Shown: positions 11,101 through 20,125, counted from the first letter of the stretch. The stretch is DNA of 55,263 nucleotides from Xanthomonas maliensis (GCF_009192945.1 NZ_NSET01000087.1:1-55263); one strand, 5' to 3'. Notes: generated from the sequence alone by a model not told the origin. Program-made: numbers and translations.

Positions 11101-12521
11101 CCGGGCAGGTGCGCGATGCCACGATGGCGGAGGGCAATCGCAATCGGGTGCGCTTCCCGGCGATCCGTACTGCGGCGCTACGCGTCGTGGTGACGCACGC
11201 CGGCACGGCGCGCACCGGCATCAAGGAAATCCAGCTGTTCGACAGCGGCTTGCCGGCGCCCGCATTTGCGGGCAATGCGCCGCCGCAGGTGCAGGCCTGG
11301 CAGCTGGACACGCCGGGCGCCGATGGTGCGGCGGCGGTGCAAGGACGCGTTGGCGATGACGGCTTGCCCACTGGCACGCTGCAGGTCCGCTGGCGCGTGC
11401 AGCAGGCGCCGGAAGGCGGCGATGCCGTGTTTGCCGATGCCGCCGCGCTGCAGACCTCCGTGCGTTTCACCCGTGCCGGGCACTACACCTTGCGTCTGGC
11501 GGCCAACGATGGGGCGCTGTTGGGACATGCCGATGTGCAGGTCATCGCGCCGGCCTCGCACCCGCTGCAGAGCATTCCGTTGCAGGCCGTGGCCAGTGTC
11601 AGTGCGCAACTCACCGGGATCCAGTACCGCGTGCAGGCGTTGAATGATGGCTTCATCCCGCGGGCAGGCAGTTCTCCCGGTGGCAGCCTGCGCTGGGGCA
11701 GCTATGGGCTCGACCAGCCGGCAACCGTGTGGTTGCAGTATCAGTGGCCGCGCCCGGTGCGGTTGTCGTCCAGTGCGCTCTACCTGTGGAACGACCAACC
11801 CAATGGCGGGGTGGCACCACCTGCCGGCTGGAAGTTGCAGATGCTGCAGGACGGACGTTGGCAGGACATCGTCAGCAAGAGTGGGTACCCGATCGCGGCG
11901 GCCGCTACCGGCGCGGCGAGCACCGCCAGCTTTACGCCGGTGGTCACCACCGCGCTGCGCGTGGTGTTGACCACGCAGACCACTGCCAACGGACATGCCG
12001 CCATTGGGGTGGACGAGTGGCAGGCGCTGTCTGATCTGCCCAAGCAGGTGGAAGCAATCGATCTACGCATCGCCCCCGGGCAGATACCGACGCTGCCACA
12101 GGAGACCACCGCGTTCTTTGCCGATGGCAGTGTGCTGCCGCTGGCGGTGCAGTGGTCCGAGTTGGCCGCCAGCCGCCTTGGCCGCGAAGGCGCGGTGGAC
12201 CTGCAAGGCTTGGTCGAAGGCACGATTCCCATCAAGGCCACCCTCTGGGTACGCGCCACGCCGCCCGGACAGATCACTACCGTGCAGCCGTTGCCGACGG
12301 TGACTGCGGCGGTGGGGCAGACACCGACGTTACCGGGCTTTGTCACGGTGCAATACAACGACGGCTCGCGTGAACGCTTGCCGGTGCAATGGCCGACGGT
12401 GCCAGCCGCGCGTTACGCACAGCCCGGTGAACTCGAGCTCACCGGCACGGCGCAAGGGCGTGCCCCTACCGGAAAAGTGTCGGTGCCGCTGGTGCTGCAG
12501 ATCAAGGCAGCGACGCCATGA
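8163..12521 (+). CDS. GH121-like multidomain beta-L-arabinobiosidase
   Basis: A 1452-aa exported enzyme. The signal peptide has two basic clusters and a strong hydrophobic stretch ending at ARAQE. The first ~870 residues form the catalytic region with an (alpha/alpha)6-like composition (NNYYPFSVGLMPKQGD, SYRKLLYWNAWAPYIDGDNR, YRSWIHHTQLGATNF). It resembles bifidobacterial HypBA2 (GH121), which releases beta-Ara2 from hydroxyproline-linked arabinan. Accessory modules follow: an F5/8 type C-like domain (about 874-1022), an Ig/PKD-like domain (about 1035-1135), a second discoidin-like module (about 1140-1288), and two Big_4-type Ig repeats (about 1292-1370 and 1371-1450, with TLPQETTAFFADGSVLPLAV and TLPGFVTVQYNDGSRERLPV). 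The start at 8163 is chosen for the signal peptide; its binding site is weak. Its stop overlaps the GH43 start as ATGA, so the two are co-translated. The family call rests on architecture and on the adjacent GH127 and GH43 genes. Confidence 0.78.
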   Translation: MRVLRWTAFLARHLRCVHWSRRAAATALFWTCALLGWPLARAQEAPVAQPNAMIGEPLFHGQDHPMPASAVPFAPGGQLARIYAADVAHGAGQAPGNDFWIDRMLAREGTGGGFDDRNDWLFTRGRAAYLANHAPDQPGFVGKVAYWHATNYDALFHLHATLGKRHVQWKERAQLRRQTPSYFTTVFEDAGAGVRMRLVKYITEQNVAVASVVLSSLDGAAHTVSLQATSPIAQHADGNELIGAFDAYNHITTVFPHLSGDGFHVEGARLVRDVDIPARGESAAIKLQLGMLTRELPEARAEYTRIAAQAPQQAYQQHVASYNRWWVDNLPYLDTPDENISKSLFYRWWLLRFNFLDANVPGNDYQFPVAIEGVLGYDNAIVLTAGMFLDDLKYLRDPLYAYGTWLSAGETAGGGKYTDNPGSPENWSNSYAQYITAAAWRSMQIHGGPAALAGKLARYGSGDVDGVLAAYDLNHNGLIEYDWAAMTGNDADAVSFDWADQHGQTRMDRTESAYVYANAQAAAQAATLAGDTATAQRMQATARRIRRAVLEVLWQDHSDTPDSVGLYGELLKHRQADGPRLAVDWKETNNYYPFSVGLMPKQGDTDDDPKYVRALRLFADAAQYPLFPFYTANQVDMQARASGADVGSNNFSTINATVAFRLFGSALRDYPSPYLNAQSYRKLLYWNAWAPYIDGDNRYPDQNEFWAKGSANNGGKIGYRSWIHHTQLGATNFTMIEDAMGLRPRSDGKIELYPIDIGWDHFAADNLRYRDRDLSIVWDRDGSHYGGRVPKGYSVYLDGRLAFRVDRLAHVIYDPASGQVSAAPDAVNRNGAVQVLDAHPAPLASMTQVPFAADTRIAQILAKAGVDVTLPPAHSRNLAEGARVSASFAAAGLPATAAVDGSTASTPFWGTAGSPSASDWIALDLGGMRSLDQVVLYFYRSSSPGGDQNGFPSGTLPGYAAPWIYAVQYQDGSGEWKNVPGQVRDATMAEGNRNRVRFPAIRTAALRVVVTHAGTARTGIKEIQLFDSGLPAPAFAGNAPPQVQAWQLDTPGADGAAAVQGRVGDDGLPTGTLQVRWRVQQAPEGGDAVFADAAALQTSVRFTRAGHYTLRLAANDGALLGHADVQVIAPASHPLQSIPLQAVASVSAQLTGIQYRVQALNDGFIPRAGSSPGGSLRWGSYGLDQPATVWLQYQWPRPVRLSSSALYLWNDQPNGGVAPPAGWKLQMLQDGRWQDIVSKSGYPIAAAATGAASTASFTPVVTTALRVVLTTQTTANGHAAIGVDEWQALSDLPKQVEAIDLRIAPGQIPTLPQETTAFFADGSVLPLAVQWSELAASRLGREGAVDLQGLVEGTIPIKATLWVRATPPGQITTVQPLPTVTAAVGQTPTLPGFVTVQYNDGSRERLPVQWPTVPAARYAQPGELELTGTAQGRAPTGKVSVPLVLQIKAATP

Positions 12522-14104
12522 GGCGTACGTTCTCACGTTCGCTGGTGCTGGCCTGCGGGGTGTTGCTGGCTAGCGCTCCGGCCTGTGCCGTGCAGTCGCC
12601 GCAGGGAAGGCGGCTGCACGCGCCCGGCAATCCCATCCTGGCCGATGGCAGCGCCTATTCCGCCGACCCTGCGCCGGTGGTGGTCGACGGCAAGCTGTAC
12701 ATCATTGCCGGCCGAGATACCGCTGCTCCCGATCGCAATGCCTTTGTCATGCCCGGCTGGCAACTGTTCGTCAGCAGCGATCCGGCCAGCGGCGAATGGA
12801 CCCACTACCGCGATTTCCTGCGGCCGCAGGCGGTGTTCGCGTGGGCCAAGAAGGAGCATGCGTACGCAGCCCAGATCGTGCAGGGACCGGATCACCGCTA
12901 CTACCTGTATGCGCCGGTGCAGCAGCGCGATTCGCCCAATGCAGATCCTTTCGCGATCGGTGTGGCGGTGGCCGACAGTCCGCTCGGGCCGTGGACCGAT
13001 GCACACCCGCAAGGGCCGGTGGTCTCGCAGTCGGTACCGGCCCGCAACGACATCCAGAACATCGACCCCACCGTCATGGTGGACGACGACGGCCGCGCGT
13101 ATCTGTACTGGGGCACCTTCGGCGCGTTGTACGGCGTGGAGCTGCAGCGCGACATGGTCAGTTTCAAGGGCACGCCGATCCGGGTGGACACCCTGGACGG
13201 CTACTTCGAAGCGCCCTGGCTGTTCAAGCGCAAGGGCACCTATTACCTGGCGTATGCGGCCAACAATGCCGGTCGCCTTTCGCCGTGTACGCCCACGCTG
13301 TATCACGCCTGCGTTGCCTATGCGAGCGCGCCAACGCCGCTGGGCCCGTGGACGTATCGCGGCATCGTGCTGCCGCCGGTGTCCTCCACCACCTCGCATC
13401 CGGGGATCGTCGAATTTCAGGGGCAGTGGTATCTGGTCTATCACACCGCCGACGCGCACGGCGGCGGACATTTCCGTCGTAGCGTGGCGATCGATCGGCT
13501 GCAGTGGGACGACCGCACCCAGCCGGCCAGCATGCGCACCGTGGTGCCGACGCGGCGTCCAATGCCACCCGCGCCGCCAGGGCGCAATCAAGCGCCATCG
13601 GCCTATGCAACTGCATCCAATGGCCCGGATATCCCCGTGCAGTACTGGATCGCCGCGCTCAACGACGGCATCGTCAAGGCCCATCCGTTGCCGCCGGAGA
13701 TGTGGGCCAGTTGGACGGACGATAACCCGCCGCAACAATGGATACAGTACAGCTGGGCGCAACCGATTACCGTGGATCGCACGCGCATCGTGTTCTGGGC
13801 CGATCAGCCGGCCGGTGCGTCGGTCGGGGTGGCGCCGCCCGCCAGCTGGCGGCTGGAGTACCGACAGGGCGGACAGTGGCATCCGGTGCAGGCATCCGAT
13901 CGTTACGGTATCCGCCCCGATCACATTGAAGCCGTGTCGTTCGCGCCGGTGACCACCCGGTGCGTGCGGGCGGTGATGGACGCGTCCGGAAGCGGCACGC
14001 ACTACGCCGCGCTGGCGGTCCAGGAGTGGGAAGTATGGACGCCACAGCCGCAGCGGCTTTCGTCAGCCAGCGCGGCCGAGGCTGCCCGCTGCGATGCGCC
14101 ATGA
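12518..14104 (+). CDS. GH43 alpha-L-arabinofuranosidase with C-terminal discoidin-like module
   Basis: A 528-aa five-bladed-propeller glycosidase with an N-terminal signal peptide (to about residue 24, APACAVQ). The GH43 catalytic triad is visible: general base D50 (SADPAPVVVDG), pKa modulator D183 (NIDPTVMVDDDG) and general acid E231 (GYFEAPWLF). The GH43 HPG segment (TSHPGIVEF) is also present. Residues ~370-510 form a separate module very similar to residues ~1140-1288 of the upstream GH121-like protein (shared ALNDG, W-QY-W, W-DQP and VAPPA-W-L patterns). It overlaps the upstream gene by ATGA, so it belongs to the same operon. In Xanthomonas a GH43 enzyme next to GH121 and GH127 is known to me as acting on Hyp-linked arabino-oligosaccharides; the exact specificity here is inferred. 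Confidence 0.88.
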   Translation: MRRTFSRSLVLACGVLLASAPACAVQSPQGRRLHAPGNPILADGSAYSADPAPVVVDGKLYIIAGRDTAAPDRNAFVMPGWQLFVSSDPASGEWTHYRDFLRPQAVFAWAKKEHAYAAQIVQGPDHRYYLYAPVQQRDSPNADPFAIGVAVADSPLGPWTDAHPQGPVVSQSVPARNDIQNIDPTVMVDDDGRAYLYWGTFGALYGVELQRDMVSFKGTPIRVDTLDGYFEAPWLFKRKGTYYLAYAANNAGRLSPCTPTLYHACVAYASAPTPLGPWTYRGIVLPPVSSTTSHPGIVEFQGQWYLVYHTADAHGGGHFRRSVAIDRLQWDDRTQPASMRTVVPTRRPMPPAPPGRNQAPSAYATASNGPDIPVQYWIAALNDGIVKAHPLPPEMWASWTDDNPPQQWIQYSWAQPITVDRTRIVFWADQPAGASVGVAPPASWRLEYRQGGQWHPVQASDRYGIRPDHIEAVSFAPVTTRCVRAVMDASGSGTHYAALAVQEWEVWTPQPQRLSSASAAEAARCDAP

Positions 14105-14247
14105 GTCTGCTCCGCGGGCAGGCGGCCAGCGTCGCCCTGGTCGAGCGCATCGCAAGCGGGTTGGCCAAGGTGGTGGCACGTTTGCGCGGTGTTTCTATTG
14201 CCAGGACCGCAGGATTCGCACAACCCCGCCATGATCAGGATGCCGTG

Positions 14248-16587
14248 ATGCCAGTCCCCACGTTGTCTGCGCTGAAGATGCCTCCGGCTGTAGCGGCGTG
14301 CTGCCTCGCCACGCTGTTCCTGCAGCTGCCGCTGCAGGCGACGGCGGTGGAGACGCCGACACCGGCGCAGTACGAACAGGCAATGCGCTTGTCGGAGCAT
14401 TACGCGGCGCTGGTCGATCACGCGCCTGCCGAGCCGGTCTGGATCGACGCACGGCAATTCCTGTATCGCCGCAAGCTGGTCCGGCGCGATCGTTCGCCAG
14501 CCATCGAATACCTGCTGGTGGATGCCGAGCGCGGCAAGAGCCGGTTGGCCTTCGATCACGCACGTCTGGCCGCAGCGCTGACCCAGGCCGGCGCGTCGGG
14601 TGTGGATGCGGGGGCGTTGCGGTTGCAGCAACCCACACTGCAACAGCAGCAGCTGCGCTTCCAATTGAACAAACTCGGCTGGCAGTGCGATCTTGCCCGT
14701 TACCGCTGCGAACGCCTGCCCGAACGCGATCTGCCCGCGGATACCATGGACATGGGCCTGCCGCTCAAGCAGGGCGAGCGGTATGCCAGGCGCTCGCCGG
14801 ATGGGCGCTGGCAGGCGTGGGTCGAGCAAGCCAACGTGGTGATCGCGCCGGCGCAAGGCGGTACGCCTCGGCAGCTCAGCCACGACGGCACGCCCACGGA
14901 CTTCTACGCCATCGACTCGCTGGCATGGTCGCCGGATTCGCAACACCTGGCCGCCTATCGCATCAGCACGCCGCCGCAGCACATCGTCTACTACATCGAA
15001 TCGGCGCCGCCCGATCGGGTGCAGCCGCGCTTGCACCAGCAGGTGTATCCCAAGCCTGGCGATCCCTTGCCGGTCAGGCAGCCGGTGCTCTTCGATGTCG
15101 CCAGCGGCGCCGCGCGACCGGTGGCGATGACCTTGCTGCCTAACGCGTTCACCCTGAGCGACCTGCAATGGTGGAACGATAGTCGCGGTTTTACGTTCGA
15201 ATACAACGAGCGCGGGCACCAGCGTTACCGGGTGATCGAGGTCGATGCGCGCACCGCACAGGCGCGTTCGCTGATCGAGGAAACCTCGCCGACGTTCATC
15301 GAATACTCCGACCTCAGCGGCGTCAACGAAGAGGGCGGAAAGCGTGCCCGCCACGATCTGGCCGACGGCAAGCAGATCCTGTGGGCCTCCGAGCGCGATG
15401 GCTGGGAACATCTGTATCTGTACGACGGCAGCAGTGGCCAGGTGGTCCGCCAGGTCACGCGCGGCGACTGGGTGGTGCGCAAGCTCGATCGGGTCGATGA
15501 GGCCGCCGGGCAGGTCTACTTCACCGCCGCCGGTATCGTGCCTGGAGAGGATCCGTATTACCGGCATGCCTATCGCATCGGTCTGGATGGGAGCGGCCTG
15601 ACCGCGCTGACGCCGCTATCGGCCGACCACCAGGTGACGTATTCGCCCGACGGCCGCTGGTTTCTGGATCTGTATTCGCGGGTGGACCTGGGGCCGGTGC
15701 TGCAGCTGCGACGCAGTGCGGACGGCAGCCTGGTGCGCACCATCGAGCGAACCGATCTGAGTCGGCTGCAGGCGGCCGGCTGGCAATCGCCATTGCCGTT
15801 CCACACGCCGGGTCGCGATGGCAACACCGAGATCTGGGGCGTCATCTATCGTCCGCAGTCGCTCGATCCGCAACAGCGTTACCGCGTGGTCGAGGATATC
15901 TATGCCGGTCCGCATGGCTCCTTCGTTCCCAAGTCCTTCGTGCCCTGGGTGCCGTCGCTGACTGCGCTCGGATTCGCAGTCGTGCAGATCGATGGGATGG
16001 GCACCAACAACCGCTCGCGCGCCTTCCACGACGTGGCGTGGCGCAATCTCAAGGATGCAGGGTTGCCAGATCGCATCGCCTGGCACAGGGCGGTTGCACG
16101 ACGGTATCCCTGGTACGACATCCACGATGGCGTCGGTGTGTATGGCACCTCGGCCGGTGGCCAGAATGCCCTGGGGGCATTGTTGTTCCATCCGGATTTC
16201 TACGTCGCCGGCGTAGCCAACTCCGGCTGCCACGACAACCGCATGGACAAGATCTGGTGGAACGAGCAATGGATGGGCTGGCCGGTTGGGCCGTGGTACG
16301 CCGCCTCGTCGAATGTGGAGAACGCCGCGCGCCTGCAAGGACACCTCTTGCTGGTCACCGGCGACATGGATATGAACGTCGATCCGGCCAGCACCTTCCA
16401 GGTGGCCGATCGCTTGATCAAGGCAGGCAAGGACTTCGATCTGTTGGTCGTGCCAGGCGGCGATCATGGGGCCGGCGGGCGCTACGGCACGCGCCGCCTG
16501 CTGGACTTCTTCGTGCGCTGGATGCAGCGCTCGCCGACGCCGGATTGGAATCGCACCCCGGGCGAGCGCGCACCCGCCGCTCCCTGA
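14248..16587 (+). CDS. S9 family prolyl peptidase, DPP-IV type, exported
   Basis: A 779-aa serine peptidase with a signal peptide (hydrophobic stretch ending near LQATAVE), an N-terminal beta-propeller region (about 60-530) and an alpha/beta-hydrolase domain (about 540-770). The catalytic triad reads S635 in GTSAGGQ, D708 in GDMDMNVD and H740 in GGDHGAGG. Family members remove X-Pro dipeptides from peptide N-termini. The frame is open from 13960, and an ATG at 14101 forms an ATGA overlap with the GH43 stop. I prefer 14248 because the signal peptide begins there and AGGA sits 7 bases upstream, although translational coupling from 14101 cannot be excluded. A proline-specific peptidase inside an extensin-glycan locus suggests digestion of the deglycosylated Hyp/Pro-rich backbone. 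Confidence 0.9.
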   Translation: MPVPTLSALKMPPAVAACCLATLFLQLPLQATAVETPTPAQYEQAMRLSEHYAALVDHAPAEPVWIDARQFLYRRKLVRRDRSPAIEYLLVDAERGKSRLAFDHARLAAALTQAGASGVDAGALRLQQPTLQQQQLRFQLNKLGWQCDLARYRCERLPERDLPADTMDMGLPLKQGERYARRSPDGRWQAWVEQANVVIAPAQGGTPRQLSHDGTPTDFYAIDSLAWSPDSQHLAAYRISTPPQHIVYYIESAPPDRVQPRLHQQVYPKPGDPLPVRQPVLFDVASGAARPVAMTLLPNAFTLSDLQWWNDSRGFTFEYNERGHQRYRVIEVDARTAQARSLIEETSPTFIEYSDLSGVNEEGGKRARHDLADGKQILWASERDGWEHLYLYDGSSGQVVRQVTRGDWVVRKLDRVDEAAGQVYFTAAGIVPGEDPYYRHAYRIGLDGSGLTALTPLSADHQVTYSPDGRWFLDLYSRVDLGPVLQLRRSADGSLVRTIERTDLSRLQAAGWQSPLPFHTPGRDGNTEIWGVIYRPQSLDPQQRYRVVEDIYAGPHGSFVPKSFVPWVPSLTALGFAVVQIDGMGTNNRSRAFHDVAWRNLKDAGLPDRIAWHRAVARRYPWYDIHDGVGVYGTSAGGQNALGALLFHPDFYVAGVANSGCHDNRMDKIWWNEQWMGWPVGPWYAASSNVENAARLQGHLLLVTGDMDMNVDPASTFQVADRLIKAGKDFDLLVVPGGDHGAGGRYGTRRLLDFFVRWMQRSPTPDWNRTPGERAPAAP

Positions 16588-17081
16588 CCCGATCTCGCCG
16601 TTGGCGGCGGCGATCGGTCGCGCAGGGCGGGGCGGTATGCCGCAGCGCGGCGCGTCTGCTGTGAGCGCCACGGCAACAGTACCGCCACGCGCTGCTCTCG
16701 TCGCGCGCATGGCGGTAGTTCAAGCGTTCCTGCAGCCGACGCCGCGCGGCGGTCACCGCCCGATCCTGCAGTGCGCAAAAGTGCGGGAATGAATCATGCT
16801 GTTTTCCGCATTCGCCAGCATCAATTGCGTCAAGACGCACTACGTGCTCACAGGCACATTGTGACCAACCAATAAAACAGCGGGGTGCTGGCCCCGTGAC
16901 CTTCATCAAGACCCTGGCGAGGCCGCCTGATCCGAGGTGATCGGTGGCTCGCGAGATCCACGTGCCCTGAACGATGGCCGTCGCTTGCGTGGACGGTCCT
17001 GGCTGTGTGCGCCCCATGCAATCCGCGCCAGCAGCGGCGGCGGCCGTCGTTTCTCCCTTCATCGTTCCATCAGGAGTTCGC
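16588..17081. other. Leader/promoter region of the second TonB receptor
   Basis: A 494-bp stretch with no convincing gene. It contains the palindrome GCGTCAAGACGC at 16827-16838 and, further on, GGGG-TGCTGG-CCCC near 16882. The region ends with a clear CAGGAG ribosome binding site at 17071-17076. I see no RNA gene in it. Confidence 0.45.
16827..16838. promoter_or_regulatory. Candidate operator, copy 2 (GCGTCAAGACGC)
   Basis: A perfect 5-2-5 inverted repeat about 245 bp upstream of the TonB receptor start at 17082, preceded by AATT. It shares its ten-base core with the site upstream of the first receptor (4871-4880). No transcription factor can be named from the sequence. Confidence 0.4.
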
Positions 17082-19979
17082 ATGTCGTTATCGATGTTGC
17101 CGTTGACTCACTCCCGCATCGCGCCGATGGCGCTGCGCCCGGCGCCGAGCCTGCTTGCCAGTGCCTTGTTGCTGGCCATCTGCGCGGGAGTCGCCATCCC
17201 CGTGCGTGCGCAGCAAGCGGGCGGCGATGCGACGCAGACGCTGGACAGCGTGGTGGTCACCGGCTCGCGTTTGCGCCGGGTGGACACCGAGACCGCCAAT
17301 CCGGTCGTCACCGTCAGCCAGGAGCAGATCGCTGCCACCGGCAAGGCGACCGTCGGCGATCTATTGCAGGAACTGCCGTCCATCGCCGGCAATGCGACCA
17401 ATCCCTATACCAACAACGGCGGCGGCACCGGCGCCTCGGCGATCTCGCTGCGCGGCCTGGGTGATAAACGCACGCTGGTGCTGGTCAACGGCATCCGCTT
17501 GGCTTACAACGACGTCAACGCGATTCCTTCCAGCATGATCGAACGCATCGAGGTGCTCAGCGATGGTGCGTCTGCGGTGTACGGCTCCGATGCGATCGGT
17601 GGCGTGGTCAACTTCATCCTGCGCTCGCGCTTCGACGGTGTGCAGTTCAGCAGCGACTTCGGTACCAGCAGCGAAGGCGATGGCAACCGCCGTAACTTCA
17701 CCCTGACCACCGGCAAGACCTGGGAGCGCGGCAGCCTGATCGGCGGCCTGTCGTATCACAACATCGATGCCGTCTCGGCAGCGGCACGCGATTTCTCCAA
17801 GAACGCGCTCGCCCTGACCAATGGCCAGCCGGTGAAGCAGGGCTCCTCCGCCACCCCCACCGGCACGGTCAACTTCAATGACGGGTCGGATCAATCGCAG
17901 CTGCTCGCACAATCCAATGGCTGCGGGCGCGTCACCCTCAACAGCGGCGTCAGCGGACGCGCCAGTCCTGGCGACTTCCATTGTTACAACGCCAGTGCAG
18001 ACTCGTACAACTATCAGCCGTTCAACCTGTTGCAGACCCCGCAAAAACGTACCAACGCCTTCCTGCTGGGCACCTACCGCTTCAGCGACAGCGTCGAGGG
18101 CTACGTCAATACCTGGTTCAGTAAAACCGAATCGGCCTCGATCATTGCGCCGATTCCGATCTTTTCCAATGGCGACAACATCCTGGTGTCGGCGCAGAGT
18201 GACTACAATCCCTTCGGCGTGAACTTCGGCACCGACCGCACCACCGGCACGTCATATAACGACCTCAACACGCGCGCCACCGTGCTGGGCAACCGCAGCT
18301 ACCAATACAATACCTACAATTTTCAGATCAGCCCGGGCCTGCGTGGCCGTTTCGGCGACAGCTCCTGGCAGTGGGATGCCACCTTCAATTACGGCAAGGT
18401 TAAGCAAAAGTCGATCAACAACGGGTTTCTCGACTATGCCGCGTTCAATCAAGCCATCGGCCCATCGTTCTTGGACAGCGATGGGACGGTCAAGTGCGGC
18501 AGCGCGGGCGCAGTGATTGCCGGCTGCACGCCGTTGAATTTTTTCAACCTCAACGACAGCTCCAACCTGGCCACATTGCAGGGCATGGTGGTCAACCCCA
18601 TCGTCACCAGCGTGTACACGGTCAAGCAATTCGAGGCCAATGCCAACGGCACGCTGTTCGCGTTGCCGGCAGGCGAGGCAAGTCTGGCAGCGGGCATTTC
18701 CTACCGCAAGGAACGCTCCACGACCGTCTCGGACCCGCTTTGGACCGGTGACGAAAACGGCCTGTGCGGCGTGATCGAATTCTGCTCCTCCACCTTGAGC
18801 GGCAGTTTCGATGTCAAGGAGGCGTATGCCGAAGCCCTGTTCCCGCTGCTCAAGGATCTGCCCGGCATCAATGCATTGAACATCACAATCGGCACGCGTT
18901 TTTCCGACTACAGCTCGGTGGGCAGCAAGACCAATAGCAAGCTGTCGCTGGAATACCGTCCCATCGAAAACCTGCTGCTGCGCGGCACCGTCTCGCAGGT
19001 GTTTCGCGCACCGAATATCAGCGAGCTGTACACCGGCGTGACCGGAGATTCGGCAACCGTCAACGACCCGTGCAATGGATACACCGGTGGCAATACGGTG
19101 GCCTGCGCCAACGTGCCCACCGATGGCAGCTACCAGCAGTCGGACGGCCAGGTATCGGGCAAGGCCTCTGGCGCGGCAGTGGCGGGATACCAGCTCAAGC
19201 CGGAAACCGGCAAGTCCTACGACGTCGGTTTCGTGTACGACCCGCAATGGGTCGACGGCTTGTCGCTGAGCGCGGACTGGTGGCGCATCGATCTGGAAGA
19301 CACCATCACCACGGTGTCGGCGCAGACCGTGCTGAATCAATGTTTCGCCAATTCGGGCAGTTCGTTCTGCGCGTTGATCCATCGCAATGGCAACGGCACC
19401 ATCAACTACATCGCCGAGCCGACGGTCAACCTGGGCAAGCTGTGGGCCAAGGGCATGGACTTCAACCTGACCTACCGCCTGCCTGCGACCGCCTGGGGCA
19501 ATATCACCGCTGGCCTCAACGGCACCTATCTCACGCGTTACGATGTGTTGCCCGACACCACCGATCCGAGCTCGGTCACCATCCACAACGTGGGTCGCTA
19601 CACCCAGGCCTATGGCAATTTCCCGCGTTGGCGCGCACTGGGTACGGTCAGCTGGGCATTGGACGATTGGAGCGCCACCTGGCGCATCCGCTATGTGGGG
19701 CACACGGCCATCGGTAATGCGGATCCGGACCAGAGCCTGTCGGCCGATTCCAGCGAACCGACCGTGGTGCGTAACATCGGCGCCTACGTCTACAACAACC
19801 TGCAGCTCGGCTACAACGTGGAGCCCTGGCATACGCGCTTCGAAGTCGGCGTCGACAACCTCGCCAACAAGCAGCCGCCGCTGTATTACTCCAACAATGT
19901 GGGTAATGCCAATACCGACGTGGCGACCTACGATCTGCTCGGGCGTTTTTACTGGGCACGTGCAACGGTGAAATTCTGA
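17082..19979 (+). CDS. TonB-dependent outer-membrane receptor, second of the locus
   Basis: A 965-aa receptor. The signal peptide ends near VRAQQA and is followed by a TonB-box-like DSVVVTGSRLRR, a plug with LVNGIRLAYNDVNAIP and SAVYGSDAIGGVVNF, and a barrel closing at the terminal phenylalanine of RATVKF. CAGGAG five bases before this ATG fixes the start; the frame opens 36 codons earlier without a signal peptide. It is a paralogue of the receptor at 5095-7911, with matching plug and barrel segments. Two receptors in one glycan locus suggest uptake of two ligand sizes or types, for example free arabino-oligosaccharide and glycopeptide; this is inference. It lies between the S9 peptidase and GH127 genes on the same strand. 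Confidence 0.93.
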   Translation: MSLSMLPLTHSRIAPMALRPAPSLLASALLLAICAGVAIPVRAQQAGGDATQTLDSVVVTGSRLRRVDTETANPVVTVSQEQIAATGKATVGDLLQELPSIAGNATNPYTNNGGGTGASAISLRGLGDKRTLVLVNGIRLAYNDVNAIPSSMIERIEVLSDGASAVYGSDAIGGVVNFILRSRFDGVQFSSDFGTSSEGDGNRRNFTLTTGKTWERGSLIGGLSYHNIDAVSAAARDFSKNALALTNGQPVKQGSSATPTGTVNFNDGSDQSQLLAQSNGCGRVTLNSGVSGRASPGDFHCYNASADSYNYQPFNLLQTPQKRTNAFLLGTYRFSDSVEGYVNTWFSKTESASIIAPIPIFSNGDNILVSAQSDYNPFGVNFGTDRTTGTSYNDLNTRATVLGNRSYQYNTYNFQISPGLRGRFGDSSWQWDATFNYGKVKQKSINNGFLDYAAFNQAIGPSFLDSDGTVKCGSAGAVIAGCTPLNFFNLNDSSNLATLQGMVVNPIVTSVYTVKQFEANANGTLFALPAGEASLAAGISYRKERSTTVSDPLWTGDENGLCGVIEFCSSTLSGSFDVKEAYAEALFPLLKDLPGINALNITIGTRFSDYSSVGSKTNSKLSLEYRPIENLLLRGTVSQVFRAPNISELYTGVTGDSATVNDPCNGYTGGNTVACANVPTDGSYQQSDGQVSGKASGAAVAGYQLKPETGKSYDVGFVYDPQWVDGLSLSADWWRIDLEDTITTVSAQTVLNQCFANSGSSFCALIHRNGNGTINYIAEPTVNLGKLWAKGMDFNLTYRLPATAWGNITAGLNGTYLTRYDVLPDTTDPSSVTIHNVGRYTQAYGNFPRWRALGTVSWALDDWSATWRIRYVGHTAIGNADPDQSLSADSSEPTVVRNIGAYVYNNLQLGYNVEPWHTRFEVGVDNLANKQPPLYYSNNVGNANTDVATYDLLGRFYWARATVKF

Positions 19980-19999
19980 ATGCGCAGTCGTCTCGCTCG

Positions 20000-20029
20000 C
20001 TGCGCGGCCGGATGCCACCGGCCACGCAG
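20000..20029 (+). terminator. Hairpin after second TonB receptor
   Basis: CTGCGCGGCCGG and CCGGCCACGCAG form a 12-bp stem with one mismatch around a six-base loop, 20 bases after the receptor stop. No T-run follows, so it is a weak intrinsic terminator or an mRNA-end-stabilising hairpin. Confidence 0.35.
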
Positions 20030-20125
20030 AAGTCGCGCAACCGCCAGCATGACCAGTGCAACGACGATGACGTTGTTGCGACCGCGTGCGCATGCATGCG
20101 CGCCATCAGGAGGTAAGCTGATCCC

